Below, in pieces: positions 9,590 through 19,239 of a stretch of DNA of 64,000 bases (within the stretch, counting starts at the first letter, position 1; each line of letters starts with the position of its first letter). The notes below the pieces were generated by a model. It was given only the letters and a program-made list of their open reading frames with translations. It was not told where the DNA came from and ran no database searches. The stretch comes from an uncultured Flavobacteriales bacterium (GTDB lineage: Bacteria > Bacteroidota > Bacteroidia > Flavobacteriales_D > Crocinitomicaceae), in assembly GCA_913054135.1 (NCBI GenBank), contig CAJXJK010000001.1, positions 248,001 to 312,000 on the forward strand, in the 5' to 3' direction. A program made the position numbers and the translations under genes.

Positions 9590-10375
9590 CTACTGCAATA
9601 TCAGAGAGGCAGTATCAGTCATGAAAACTCCGAAATAGCCCAAAGCTCCTCCTCCCTGAAGATTTGTGGGAGGGTTTGACGGAGCGGCCGAGAACATAGA
9701 ATTATCCATCTCATCAGCTAAGCCCTGATAGTAATCATACATGGCTTCATCCATCTCAAGGATCTCGATAAAAACGCTATCTCCTAGATCAGGACTTGTG
9801 CCGAAAAATTGTGCATTATAATATTGCCCCTCAATAAACTCATCATCACCTAAATAATAAGTCTCTTCAATTTCTCCGTTCTCCCAATAAATTAATCTGT
9901 AATGATTTTGCTCTCCGAGCTTATCGACCGAATGGTACTTCACCAAATTGACTTCTTGTCCTCCAAATTCAAAGAAATCATAACCTACTGAATCAATTGA
10001 AGGTTGTGTTCGAGAAGTTGCCGAAGCAGTTATCACACTTTCGCCAACTGATACACTTAGATAATATTCTCGATTAGGTAATACATTGAAATCATAGTTT
10101 TTATACAAACCAGCCTCGGTGGTAGATTCTAAAAAGGAATAACTTCCCCCCATATTATCAGTCACTAAAACATTTGCACCAGACACTTGTGGAATCCCAC
10201 CTGTTTGATAAACATTTGTAGTTTGTGTAATCTTTACAAAAGAAATGCTATCCCGATCTTTCAGATTAGCCTCAACCACATATTGAGCACCAGCTTCATT
10301 AACCCCAACATCAATCACCTTCTCACAAGAAAGAGCTATTAACGCAAGAGATAATATGAGGATGAGTTTACGGAT
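9590..10375 (-). CDS. DUF4249 lipoprotein with non-AUG start (ATC) or start lost
   Basis: Predicted outer-membrane lipoprotein of the DUF4249 family, usually encoded beside a TonB-dependent receptor; function unknown. The first ATG in frame (10318) would give 242 residues starting MIDVGVNEA and omit the export signal. Reading upstream in the same frame gives a typical lipoprotein signal peptide, IRKLILILSLALIALSC, then EKVIDV, which closely matches the neighbouring DUF4249 protein (SCEKVIEV). No ATG, GTG or TTG exists between the upstream in-frame stop and the signal; the best candidate is ATC at 10373-10375, giving 261 residues beside the neighbour's 264. It overlaps the upstream gene by 8 bases. 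So it either starts at a rare AUC by reinitiation, has lost its start, or carries a base error. Confidence 0.75.
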   Translation of the reverse strand: MRKLILILSLALIALSCEKVIDVGVNEAGAQYVVEANLKDRDSISFVKITQTTNVYQTGGIPQVSGANVLVTDNMGGSYSFLESTTEAGLYKNYDFNVLPNREYYLSVSVGESVITASATSRTQPSIDSVGYDFFEFGGQEVNLVKYHSVDKLGEQNHYRLIYWENGEIEETYYLGDDEFIEGQYYNAQFFGTSPDLGDSVFIEILEMDEAMYDYYQGLADEMDNSMFSAAPSNPPTNLQGGGALGYFGVFMTDTASLILQ

Positions 10376-11162
10376 AGATAATAGTGATTACATCAGTCAC
10401 ATAGGCTCCGAAGAAACCTAAAGCTCCTCCCTCTATGTTAGATACTGGATTTGCTGGAGTCGCGCTAAACGGCCCTCCGTCTGAATTGTTTTGCATTGAA
10501 AATTTGAAGTCGTAATTCGGCTCATCCATTGAAACCAAAACAGCAGTACAAGTATCTTTAGGACCGAATTGATCTGAAAAGAAAGGCTGACTAATGAAGT
10601 TGCCATTGAACAATTGATCATTATTCAAGTACTCATTTACCAAGGTGTCATTTCTAAAAACAATCGTATTGTAGTAATTAGTTTCGGCTCCGTTATCAGA
10701 GAAGTTTTGAAAGGTAAAGAATGAAGTATCAGTAGGTTTTTGACCAAAGCCACCAACCTGCATCAGATAATTCAAAGAATCAAAAGCAACATCTGAAAAG
10801 GTCTGAGAAGTAGAAGTAAATTGGCCTTCAAGTGTTGTGACCGTTAAGTAATAAATAGTATTTGGCTGAGTCACGAATGATGTATCAATGTACGTCCCTG
10901 GATCTAACGGATCTTCAGTAAAAGTAAATGAACCACCAACATTATCAGTCACAATAACTGAAACATTATCTAAAGTTTCGAAGTTTTCATTCTCATAAAC
11001 AGGACCTGTTTTAGAAACTTTCACAAAACTTTCGTGCGGAATATCAAACAACTGTCCTTCTACGACAACTCTCTGATCGGCCTCATTCAAAGGCACTTCA
11101 ATCACTTTTTCACATGAAAAAGAAACGATTGCTAAAAGCGCTATTGCTAAAATCTTTTTCAT
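10368..11162 (-). CDS. DUF4249 domain lipoprotein
   Basis: 264-residue protein with a clear lipoprotein signal peptide and lipobox (IVSFSCEKV, Cys17), so probably anchored in the outer membrane. The body is beta-rich and carries the DUF4249 pattern: an opening that announces a value to be displayed (VVVEGQL), VIVTDNVGGSFTFTE, YYLTV and the closing GGALGFFGAY. DUF4249 proteins accompany TonB-dependent receptors with carboxypeptidase-like N-terminal domains; their molecular role is not established. The gene lies 4 bases after the receptor gene and overlaps the next DUF4249 gene, so the three probably form one operon and the two lipoproteins are tandem paralogues. Confidence 0.88.
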   Translation of the reverse strand: MKKILAIALLAIVSFSCEKVIEVPLNEADQRVVVEGQLFDIPHESFVKVSKTGPVYENENFETLDNVSVIVTDNVGGSFTFTEDPLDPGTYIDTSFVTQPNTIYYLTVTTLEGQFTSTSQTFSDVAFDSLNYLMQVGGFGQKPTDTSFFTFQNFSDNGAETNYYNTIVFRNDTLVNEYLNNDQLFNGNFISQPFFSDQFGPKDTCTAVLVSMDEPNYDFKFSMQNNSDGGPFSATPANPVSNIEGGALGFFGAYVTDVITIIYP

Positions 11163-11166
11163 CTTA

Positions 11167-13566
11167 TTAAAATTTAAAGTTATAAGTTACTGAAGGGATA
11201 AGCTTGAACAAAGCCAATTGAACTGCCTCGGTTTGTCCCGTTGTTTCATTCGTTCTGAATGAAATTTGATATGCATTTTCTCTTGCATAAGCATTGTAAA
11301 CTGAGAAGTTCCAGCTAGACAACCATTTCTTTGGCACCTGTTTTATTTCACCGGTATCAGGATCTTTTATCTCCTTGTAGTCTTTATGGTTAAGCGTACA
11401 TCCTAAATCTAAACGGTGATAGTCTGGCATTCTGTAACCGTTTCTTTCAGTGTAATAGTTCACCACCTGACCATCAATCTCATATTTACCTGAAGGGAAA
11501 GTCACGGCATTACCCGTATAATAAACCCAAGAAGCAGAAACTGTCACTTGCTTCGAGATATTATAAATTCCTACAATTGATATATCATGTGTACGATCTT
11601 GTCTTGCAGGATACCAAGTATCTTCATTGATTTGAGTAAACTTCTTTTCTGTTCTAGAAAGCGTGTAACTCACCCAACCTGTGAACTTACCTCTTCGTTT
11701 TTTCAATAAAAGCTCAACACCATAAGCTCTACCAATTCCAAACAACAACTCCCCTTCAACGGTAGGGTTCAGAGTAACCTCAGCTCCATCTCTATAATCT
11801 ATTACATTTTGCATGTCTTTGTAATAAACCTCAGCTGACATTTCTAATTGATTATCTAAAAAGTTTCTGAAGTATCCAACAGAATACTGATCAGCAATTT
11901 GAGGCTTAATATTCACACTTGACGGCAACCAAACATCTGTCGGTGAAGAAGCCGTAGAATTTGAAATCAAGTGCAAGTACTGAACTGTTCTAGAGTAACC
12001 CGCTTTGATTGAACTGTTCTCATCTAACATATAATTAGAAGATAATCTTGGAGACAATCCCCAATAAGTTTGTGCAACTTCCCAGTTCCCATAAGGAGTA
12101 GTTTCTACCACATTACCATCAATATCAAAGGTTGATATATCACCAGGACCTACTTGTGTGAAATTAGAACCTCTAACACCATAAATCAGGGTCAATCGCT
12201 TTCCGATTTTGTGTTCGTTTGAAACATAAAGAGCTGACTCAATTGACTGTCTGTCTTCAATATCATTCAAAGTAAAAGGAATGGCTTCACCAGTTTCTAT
12301 TTCGCCCGGCTTAAAGGTGTGATGAATCACATTAGCACCAAACTTTAGCGTGTGGTTCTCATTGATGTAATATGTAAAATCTTCAGAAAGGTTAAAATCT
12401 TGAATTTGTGAACCAATCTCAAATGTTTCATCATTTGACGGATCGTCATCTCCTTGATCACTTCCGAATTTAATTTTGTAATTGTAATTACTGAAAACGA
12501 AAGATGTGTTTCCGAATAATTTCTTTTTATCACCATAGATATGATTCCATCTGGCAGTTCCCGTTACATTACCCCAATCAAACCCAAACTGATCAGCAAA
12601 GCCAAATTTGTCTCTACCGAAATAACCTGAAATAAAAACTCTATCTCTATCACCCAAACGATAATTTGCTTTCGCGTTTAAATCATAGAAGTATAATACA
12701 GACTCACTAGCACCTTCTCTCTTAGAGAGTGGCAAAAAGATATCTGCATAAGTTCTACGTCCAGACACAATGAAAGAACCTTTATCTTTTACAATTGGCG
12801 CCTCTAATGTTAGTTTTGAAGAGATAAGACCAATTCCACCCGAAGCTGAGAATCGTTTTTGATTCCCTTCTTTCATTTTAATATCTAGCACAGAAGATAA
12901 TCTTCCACCAAACTGAGCTGGCGCACCTCCTTTATATAACTTAATATCCTTTAAAGCATCAGAATTGAAAACTGAGAAAAACCCTAACAAGTGAGAAGCA
13001 TTGTAAACAGGTGCACCATCTAAAAGAATAAGGTTCTGATCAGAACCACCACCTCTTACGTAAAAACCAGCATTACCTTCTCCAGCCGATTTCACACCTG
13101 GCAATAATTGTATTGTTTTTAATGGATCTTTCTCACCAAAGAGAACAGGTATATTTTCAATATCAGACATTGATAATTTATCTACACCCATTTCAGCAGA
13201 AGTAATGTTTTCATCCGCCTTTTTAGCCGTCACATCAACCTTACCTAACACTTTACCGGTTGGTTTTAGCTCAATGTTTTTTTGCATATTTTGATTCAAG
13301 TCAATTTCAAATGTGCCTTCATCAAAACCTAACGATTTGTACTTAATATTGTATTTACCGGCAGGCAAAGTCAAAGAGAAAAAGCCGTACTCATTTGTAA
13401 TCGCACCAGTTCCTGGCAACTCAACTACCATCACTCTAGCTCCTATTAAATCTTCTCCTGAAGACCCATCTTTTAGAGTTCCACTTAATGTAAATTTCTC
13501 TTGGGCAATAAGTCCGCTAGCAAAGAATAGGGCAAAAATAGCGAACAGTATGTTTTTTAATTTCAT
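11167..13566 (-). CDS. TonB-dependent outer-membrane receptor with carboxypeptidase-regulatory-like domain
   Basis: Outer-membrane active transporter. A signal peptide ending near ASGLIAQ is followed by a CarboxypepD_reg-like domain (about residues 28-110, TLSGTLKDGSSGEDLIGARV), then the plug with the family landmark FYVRGGGSDQNLILLDGAPVYN, and a long beta barrel ending in the aromatic SVTYNFKF. The substrate cannot be told from sequence; there is no SusD-like partner, so this is not a standard polysaccharide locus. The partners are two DUF4249 lipoproteins immediately downstream. I start at the ATG at 13566; a TTG one codon earlier is possible. The two-component pair on the other side is transcribed divergently and could regulate this operon, but nothing in the sequence proves it. 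Confidence 0.93.
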   Translation of the reverse strand: MKLKNILFAIFALFFASGLIAQEKFTLSGTLKDGSSGEDLIGARVMVVELPGTGAITNEYGFFSLTLPAGKYNIKYKSLGFDEGTFEIDLNQNMQKNIELKPTGKVLGKVDVTAKKADENITSAEMGVDKLSMSDIENIPVLFGEKDPLKTIQLLPGVKSAGEGNAGFYVRGGGSDQNLILLDGAPVYNASHLLGFFSVFNSDALKDIKLYKGGAPAQFGGRLSSVLDIKMKEGNQKRFSASGGIGLISSKLTLEAPIVKDKGSFIVSGRRTYADIFLPLSKREGASESVLYFYDLNAKANYRLGDRDRVFISGYFGRDKFGFADQFGFDWGNVTGTARWNHIYGDKKKLFGNTSFVFSNYNYKIKFGSDQGDDDPSNDETFEIGSQIQDFNLSEDFTYYINENHTLKFGANVIHHTFKPGEIETGEAIPFTLNDIEDRQSIESALYVSNEHKIGKRLTLIYGVRGSNFTQVGPGDISTFDIDGNVVETTPYGNWEVAQTYWGLSPRLSSNYMLDENSSIKAGYSRTVQYLHLISNSTASSPTDVWLPSSVNIKPQIADQYSVGYFRNFLDNQLEMSAEVYYKDMQNVIDYRDGAEVTLNPTVEGELLFGIGRAYGVELLLKKRRGKFTGWVSYTLSRTEKKFTQINEDTWYPARQDRTHDISIVGIYNISKQVTVSASWVYYTGNAVTFPSGKYEIDGQVVNYYTERNGYRMPDYHRLDLGCTLNHKDYKEIKDPDTGEIKQVPKKWLSSWNFSVYNAYARENAYQISFRTNETTGQTEAVQLALFKLIPSVTYNFKF

Positions 13567-13829
13567 CAATTACTTTTTAAGAAGACGTCTAAAGAATTCG
13601 ATTCCCCTATCCATCATTCAATTAAAAACTACAAATATGTTAACGTGGTCAAAATCATTTTGTTTGGCAAAATTGAGAATAATAAACTAATTGTGGATGA
13701 TAAATCTATTAAACGGTTCATTTCATCAATGAAGCATCATTCGAATACATTCTACAAGCAAAAGCGAGAGTTGATTGAACTAATTGGCGAATTCATTGAT
13801 TGTAAAATCACTATTCAATAGTCAATGCC

Positions 13830-13837
13830 TATTTTTG
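13830..13837 (+). promoter_or_regulatory. Predicted -7 element before LytS-like kinase gene
   Basis: TATTTTTG matches TAnnTTTG exactly and sits four bases before the GTG start at 13842, implying a very short leader. No good -33 element is visible at the usual distance. The 13570-13841 gap holds nothing else I recognise. Confidence 0.4.
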
Positions 13838-13841
13838 AAGC

Positions 13842-14858
13842 GTGAAAACTTACGTGAAATATACACTACTTGCCTGGCTTGCCTTTTATGTAATTGTAGG
13901 CTGGGTGATTTTTGAGGTGAGTGATATGCAAACCGCAGCATTGAGAAGTGCCTCATTTGTGGTTCCTTTAATGATTATTTTTTATTTAAACCTTTTATGG
14001 CTTTCAAAATCATATCTTGAAAAGGGTCACACAGTTGCTTATTTTGGAATCTTGATTGGCTTGACCTTAGGTCACGTTTTAGTTTACTCGCCAGTAGACT
14101 TATACATGGATAATTCTTTCCCTTTAGACATTCCTCATTTCAAAGAAAGACCAGTGCATTTTGTATACATGGGTAGATTCATGTCAACCTTCCCGCCTCT
14201 TATTATATCGGCCCTCATTTTTAAATCTCTACAACTCAACAAACGAACAGAAGAAAGTTTAGAGTTGAAAAACAAAATGCTTCAAGCCGAAACTAAAGCT
14301 CTTAAAGCTCAAATCAATCCTCATTTCTTATTCAACTCAATGAATAACATTTATTCATTAGCTCAAGTGAAATCAGACAAAACAGGTGATGCCATTCTTC
14401 ACCTTTCTGAGATTCTACGATTCGTAACATATGAAAGTGAAAAGGACAAAGTAAGCCTACAAGACGAGCTTAAACAGATTAAGAACTTTATCCAACTACA
14501 GTTTTTAAAAGACGACAATCAAGATAATGTAACTGTGGACATAAGTGAAGTACCAGCCCATTTTCAAATTGCGCCAATGCTCCTATTACCATTCATTGAG
14601 AATAGCTTTAAACATTCAAATTTTGAAGACAAAAAAAATGGGTGGATAAAAATAAACATCAATGTTAAGGATGATAGTCTTGTGATGAACCTTAGCAATA
14701 GTGCAAGTTTAACAGCTTGCAAAAAAGATGGGATTGGTGGCGTTGGAATGGAGAATGTAAAAAAGAGATTGTCTTTAATCTATCCCGACACACACACCTT
14801 AACTATTAGGCAAGACATTGAAAAATATAGTGTAGTATTAGATTTAAAATTGAAATAG
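13842..14858 (+). CDS. LytS/YehU-type sensor histidine kinase
   Basis: Membrane sensor of a LytTR-type two-component system. Four hydrophobic segments fill about residues 5-130, followed by a short coiled segment and the His_kinase domain, whose phospho-acceptor is His161 in QINPHFLFNSMNNIY. The ATPase region starts near LLLPFIENSFKHSN and contains GIGGVGMENVKKRL. There is no large extracytoplasmic sensor domain, so the signal is probably sensed in or near the membrane. The start is GTG at 13842. The stop codon lies directly before the start of the response regulator at 14859, so the two are co-expressed. Confidence 0.92.
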   Translation: MKTYVKYTLLAWLAFYVIVGWVIFEVSDMQTAALRSASFVVPLMIIFYLNLLWLSKSYLEKGHTVAYFGILIGLTLGHVLVYSPVDLYMDNSFPLDIPHFKERPVHFVYMGRFMSTFPPLIISALIFKSLQLNKRTEESLELKNKMLQAETKALKAQINPHFLFNSMNNIYSLAQVKSDKTGDAILHLSEILRFVTYESEKDKVSLQDELKQIKNFIQLQFLKDDNQDNVTVDISEVPAHFQIAPMLLLPFIENSFKHSNFEDKKNGWIKININVKDDSLVMNLSNSASLTACKKDGIGGVGMENVKKRLSLIYPDTHTLTIRQDIEKYSVVLDLKLK

Positions 14859-15548
14859 ATGAGATGTATTGTAGCAGATGACGAGCAGTTAGCAAGAGCC
14901 TTAATGGAAAGTTATGTTGCCAAAGTTCCATTTTTAGAATTGGTTGCAAGCTGCAAAAACGGCATTGAGGTGAATGAGGTGCTGCAAAACGAAGAGGTAG
15001 ATTTATTAATCACTGACATTCAAATGCCTGAGCTGTTAGGAACGGATTTAGTAAAATCATTAAGTAACCCTCCGCTCATTATATTCACTACTGCCTATAA
15101 AGATTATGCTATTGAAGGTTTCGAGTTAAATGCAATAGACTATTTATTGAAGCCTTTTGCTTTTGAGCGATTTTTAACTGCCGTGAACAAAGCAAAAGAG
15201 CATTTTGACAGCCATCAAGAGCACCAAGACGTTTCATTGAAAAAAGATTACCTAACGATAAAAGCTGATCACAAGCTTTACAAGGTTTTATATACCGATA
15301 TCAAATTCATTGAAGGCCAAAGAGAGTATGTTTCATTTCATACTCCGAACGGCAGAATCACCGCTCTGCTATCTTTAAAGAAATTAGAAGAAGATTTACC
15401 ATCATCTATTTTCATTAGATGTCACAAGTCGTACATCATTAACAAACAGATGGTCTCAACACTAGAAGGCAATGCCTTGGTAATTCAAGACAAATCTATT
15501 CCGATTGGTCAGAGTTATAAAGAGAAGGTAGTTAAAGAAGTGTTTTAG
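14859..15548 (+). CDS. LytTR-family response regulator
   Basis: 229-residue response regulator. The receiver domain has the acidic pair in VADDEQ, phospho-acceptor Asp53 (LLITDIQMPE), Thr in FTTAYKDY and Lys in LLKPF. The C-terminal LytTR DNA-binding domain runs from about residue 130 (YLTIKADHKLYKV), with the typical FIRCHKSYIIN motif. It is the direct partner of the preceding kinase. Targets are unknown. LytTR regulators bind direct repeats upstream of targets, and the TonB receptor operon on the other side of the kinase would be a natural candidate by position only. Confidence 0.93.
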   Translation: MRCIVADDEQLARALMESYVAKVPFLELVASCKNGIEVNEVLQNEEVDLLITDIQMPELLGTDLVKSLSNPPLIIFTTAYKDYAIEGFELNAIDYLLKPFAFERFLTAVNKAKEHFDSHQEHQDVSLKKDYLTIKADHKLYKVLYTDIKFIEGQREYVSFHTPNGRITALLSLKKLEEDLPSSIFIRCHKSYIINKQMVSTLEGNALVIQDKSIPIGQSYKEKVVKEVF

Positions 15549-15550
15549 GA

Positions 15551-15976
15551 TTATTGAATTTGACCAATCAACCATTCTTTGGCTGACTCAACATCATTAA
15601 ACATTTTTGTAGGCCTTTGTGGTTTTTGAACTTTGATAAAAAAGCTTCCTAAGATTTTGTGAGCCAATGAAGTACAAGTGACTGCCGTACACAATGTGTA
15701 CCTAGCTCCTTCTGGTGTGGCACCCCATTCGCGAACCTCTCTTGTAACAGTTTGCCCAACACAAGCCAAAAACAAATGAGGCATGGCCTCTCCCTTGCTA
15801 AGCTCACCTGCAATCTGGTCTATTTGCAATGCAAGCTCTAGATTTAATTCAACATCCTTATAATACTGTGAAACCATAATTCCCGGCACTATCAAATACA
15901 CGAGAACTCCATCTAGGTCATGTACCTCAGATGTAATTGAATCTTTTAGTAGAGTAAATTGTTCGTTCAAAACCAA
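15551..15976 (-). CDS. Conserved hypothetical protein (DUF7793/STAS-SEC14-like, tentative)
   Basis: 141-residue soluble protein without signal peptide or membrane segment. A central helix-rich part contains TCTAVTCTSLAHKILGSFFIKVQKPQRPTKMF, and the end reads DVESAKEWL. This layout (a strand-helix domain with a final ...F.D...A..WL) recalls a family of small Bacteroidota proteins with a SpoIIAA/SEC14-like fold, but I cannot confirm it. It converges on the LytTR regulator with a two-base gap and is read separately from the peptidase gene upstream of it. Function unknown. Confidence 0.6.
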   Translation of the reverse strand: MVLNEQFTLLKDSITSEVHDLDGVLVYLIVPGIMVSQYYKDVELNLELALQIDQIAGELSKGEAMPHLFLACVGQTVTREVREWGATPEGARYTLCTAVTCTSLAHKILGSFFIKVQKPQRPTKMFNDVESAKEWLIGQIQ

Positions 15977-16009
15977 GTAAATAGATTAGCAAGATAATTA
16001 AAACCAGAA

Positions 16010-18028
16010 TTACTTCAAATACTTATCTAACCAGTTGTAGAATTCTCTGTGCCAGTAAACGCCATTTTGCGGAGATAACACCCAGTGATTCTCAGTTGGG
16101 AATGTAATCAAACGACTTTCAATGTCTTGTAACTGCAATGCTTGAAAGGCTTCCATTCCTTGGTTCAAAGGAACTCTAAAATCTTTTTCTCCGTGAAAAA
16201 TTAACATTGGGGTATTCCATTTATGAGCTTTTCTGTGAGGTGAATTCTTGATGTATCCTTCAGGGATTTTCTCTCCGTAGTAAGGTCCGCCAATATCTTC
16301 ATTAGCAAAGAACAACTCTTCAGTGGTACCGTACCAGCTTTCTAAATTGTATAGTCCGCAATGTGAAATAAATGTCTTAAATCTGTTATCGTGGATTCCT
16401 GCTAAATAGTAAACTGAATACCCACCATAAGAAGCTCCGATTGCTCCGATTCTATCTTCATCAATAAATGGTTCTTTTTTGATTTCATCAATCGCAGACA
16501 AGTAATCATCCATAGGTTGGCCTCCCCAATCACCTGAAATATCATCATTCCATTCTTGCCCAAAACCAGGCAAACCTCTTCTGTTTGGTGCTACAATAAT
16601 GTAATCGTTAGCTGCCATTAATTGAAAATTCCATCTATAAGAGAAGAATTGCGAAACTGCCGATTGCGGTCCTCCCTGACAATATAATAGAGCCGGGTAT
16701 TTTTTCGTCTTATCAAAATCGGGTGGATAGATGACCCAAACTAACTCTTGCTTACCATCTGTAGTTTTCACCCATCTTTTCTCAATTTCACCTGTCTTAA
16801 TTTTATCGTAAATAGCTTTATTGGCATCCGTCAATTGTTTGTCTGTACCGGTTGCAATGTCAACTGAATACAGATCGGTTGGATGATTCATTGATTGCTT
16901 TCCTGCGATTAACCTATCACCTGCCAAAGTAAACGAAGTGTAATTGTGGATTCCTGTAGTTAATTGTTTCGCTTTTTTGCTAGCCACATCAATTGAGTTT
17001 AATTGGTAAGTAGCTTCAACACATGTTTTGTAATAAATTGTACTTGCATCTTTACCCCAAATAAATCCTGCAACCGTAATATCCTTATCAGCAGTCAAGT
17101 TTTCTTTTTTCTTTGATGCCAAATCCATCACAATGATATCATTCTTGTCGGCTTCAAAACCGTCTTTCTCCATGCTCAACCAAGCAATCTTTTTCCCATC
17201 TGGAGAAAAGGCTGCTTCATTGTCATAACCCATCATACCTTCGGATAAATTGATTGTTTTGCCATCCACCACGCTATATTGGTATAAATCTGTGTTTGTA
17301 GAAACGGCATACTCTTTTCCTTCTTTCTTTTTACAAGTGTAAACAATTGAATTTCCGTCAGGAGACCAAGTTATTTGCTCCATCCCACCAAATGGATTAT
17401 TTGGACTATCGTAGTTTTGACCCGGCATTAAATCAAGGCCTTGACCTTCTACTTTTCCGTCAACCATTTTTGCCCAAAACACATGAGATCTTTTTCCATC
17501 TTCCCATCCGCCCCAGTGACGATACATTAAATCATCATAAACTCTTGCATTCGCATCTTTCAAATCTTCGTGAACCTGATTAGCACTCACATCAAACATT
17601 TGCACATCTTTAATGAATAAAACCTTTGTTCCATCAGGAGATAATTTGAATCCGTTCACACCCCCCTCAATTGTTGATACTTGTTCTTGATTTCTTCCGT
17701 TCACATCCATTTTAAAGATGTTCCCATCTTGAAGAAAATAAATTTTTGTCCCATCCGGAGACCATTGAGCATCTCCTTCACCAGCCGCAGTTCTTGTAAT
17801 TTGCTTTGCAGGCAATCCATCAACACCACCCAACCATAAATCAGATTTTGACGAGCTTTTTTCAAGATTATATGTTTTGATTGAATAGAACATCATCTTT
17901 CCATCAGGGGATACATTTGCTGCTCCAACTCTTTTCAGATCCCAAAGCAATTCAGGTGTCATTCTATCTTGTGCATATGACCCAATAGTCATTAATGCCA
18001 ATCCTGCTAATGCAATTACATTTTTCAT
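16010..18028 (-). CDS. S9 family prolyl oligopeptidase-like secreted peptidase
   Basis: 672-residue serine peptidase of the prolyl oligopeptidase clan, probably exported: an N-terminal signal peptide ends near GSYAQ. Residues 25-420 are WD40-like beta-propeller repeats with the recurring word SPDGK/SPDGT. The C-terminal alpha/beta hydrolase domain has the nucleophile in GASYGGY (Ser533), the acid in GEKDFRVP (Asp616) and the base in ENHW (His648), so the triad is complete. Members of this group are mostly dipeptidyl or oligopeptidyl peptidases. Its ATG overlaps the stop of the LolC/E-like gene as ATGA, so rbfA, the permease and this peptidase are likely one transcript. Confidence 0.93.
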   Translation of the reverse strand: MKNVIALAGLALMTIGSYAQDRMTPELLWDLKRVGAANVSPDGKMMFYSIKTYNLEKSSSKSDLWLGGVDGLPAKQITRTAAGEGDAQWSPDGTKIYFLQDGNIFKMDVNGRNQEQVSTIEGGVNGFKLSPDGTKVLFIKDVQMFDVSANQVHEDLKDANARVYDDLMYRHWGGWEDGKRSHVFWAKMVDGKVEGQGLDLMPGQNYDSPNNPFGGMEQITWSPDGNSIVYTCKKKEGKEYAVSTNTDLYQYSVVDGKTINLSEGMMGYDNEAAFSPDGKKIAWLSMEKDGFEADKNDIIVMDLASKKKENLTADKDITVAGFIWGKDASTIYYKTCVEATYQLNSIDVASKKAKQLTTGIHNYTSFTLAGDRLIAGKQSMNHPTDLYSVDIATGTDKQLTDANKAIYDKIKTGEIEKRWVKTTDGKQELVWVIYPPDFDKTKKYPALLYCQGGPQSAVSQFFSYRWNFQLMAANDYIIVAPNRRGLPGFGQEWNDDISGDWGGQPMDDYLSAIDEIKKEPFIDEDRIGAIGASYGGYSVYYLAGIHDNRFKTFISHCGLYNLESWYGTTEELFFANEDIGGPYYGEKIPEGYIKNSPHRKAHKWNTPMLIFHGEKDFRVPLNQGMEAFQALQLQDIESRLITFPTENHWVLSPQNGVYWHREFYNWLDKYLK

Positions 18029-19239
18029 TTGATAATTCTTTTAATTAAAAATTTACTTGGCAGATACGCCGCCAATATTCCAAAAACGGTTGTGATTCCT
18101 AAAATCACTATTAGATCGTCTAATTTAAATTTAATTGGGAAGTATTCAACAACACTGCCCTGCATCTCTACTAACCCTACCTTCATTTGCAAGAAGCAAA
18201 TTCCGTACCCGACTGCGAGTCCTAACACCAAACCTAAGCCATTAATGAGCAAGCCTTCGTAGAAGAAAATTCTTTGCAATTGATTTTTTCTTGCCCCAAG
18301 AGAGTGAAGTGTTTGCATATTATCCTTCTTTTCAATAACCAACATGGTAATGGATGCCACCATATTGAAGGTGGCTAAAAAGAAGATGAAGGCGAGCAAT
18401 AAAGTCGTTATCCATTTCTCACTTTTTGATGTTTGATAGATTAATTCGTTCTGCTCATAATTGGTTTTCACTTTAAAGTCAGGACCTAAAATCTCTTGAA
18501 GCTGCTCTTTCTTTCTATCAGTATTTGTACCGTCAGGAAAATCAAGTTCAACAGACGTTATTTCTGTGCCGTAGTCTAAAATCTCGGCGGCATAATCTAA
18601 GGGAAGAACCAAATACTCTTGATCTACTTCATTATTAAAAGAGAACGTTCCGACGATTGGAATACGAGAAGTTGTGAAAGCGTCTAAGTTTCGCCGGCTA
18701 ATTTTTTCGTTTCGATTTGGTGAATAGATGGTGAAATTTTCTGATGGGAAATCAGTCTCATAAATATATCCACCTAAGTTCTCTAAGGCTCCAGCCCCGA
18801 CCAAACCCACAGGCTGATCGTCTGCATAAATTTGAGATTTACCGTCTAATAAATTAGACTTCATTTGACTCATCTTGAGAAATGATTCATCAACTCCCTT
18901 AATGGTTCCGATTATGAACTGCTCATCATTTTTAATGATTGCAATCTCTTCAATTACTCTTGAATAATTGATCAAATCGTCCATTTGATAAACTTCTTCA
19001 GGGATGTAAGACGCCTCGAAAGTTTTGGTGTGAACCGACTCAATTTTAACATCTGCCTCAAAGGTGCTAAACAGTGAAATAACTAGATTTTCGATTCCGT
19101 TAAAGGCTGATAAAACAATTACCAAAGCGGCAGTTGATACCATGATTCCAAAAACTGAAACTCCTGATATGATGTTAATTACATTGTGAGATTTTTTTGA
19201 AAATAGATATCTGCGCGCTATGAAAAATGATGAATTCAC
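18025..19239 (-). CDS. ABC transporter permease of the LolC/LolE (FtsX/MacB) type
   Basis: 404-residue inner-membrane permease. One N-terminal membrane segment (about residues 22-48, NVINIISGVSVFGIMVSTAALVIV) is followed by a large periplasmic domain and three C-terminal segments, the FtsX arrangement. Lipoprotein-releasing LolC/LolE proteins have this layout and the opening FIARRYLFSKKSHNVINIIS. No ATPase (LolD) gene is adjacent, so the partner must lie elsewhere. The start is GTG at 19237-19239, overlapping the rbfA stop as GTGA. The call is solid for the fold and good for the Lol subgroup. Confidence 0.88.
   Translation of the reverse strand: MNSSFFIARRYLFSKKSHNVINIISGVSVFGIMVSTAALVIVLSAFNGIENLVISLFSTFEADVKIESVHTKTFEASYIPEEVYQMDDLINYSRVIEEIAIIKNDEQFIIGTIKGVDESFLKMSQMKSNLLDGKSQIYADDQPVGLVGAGALENLGGYIYETDFPSENFTIYSPNRNEKISRRNLDAFTTSRIPIVGTFSFNNEVDQEYLVLPLDYAAEILDYGTEITSVELDFPDGTNTDRKKEQLQEILGPDFKVKTNYEQNELIYQTSKSEKWITTLLLAFIFFLATFNMVASITMLVIEKKDNMQTLHSLGARKNQLQRIFFYEGLLINGLGLVLGLAVGYGICFLQMKVGLVEMQGSVVEYFPIKFKLDDLIVILGITTVFGILAAYLPSKFLIKRIIK

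Noticed and set aside
13313-13690. Open frame of 125 codons opposite the TonB receptor start
   Set aside because: It is antisense to a well-supported gene and has no family features.
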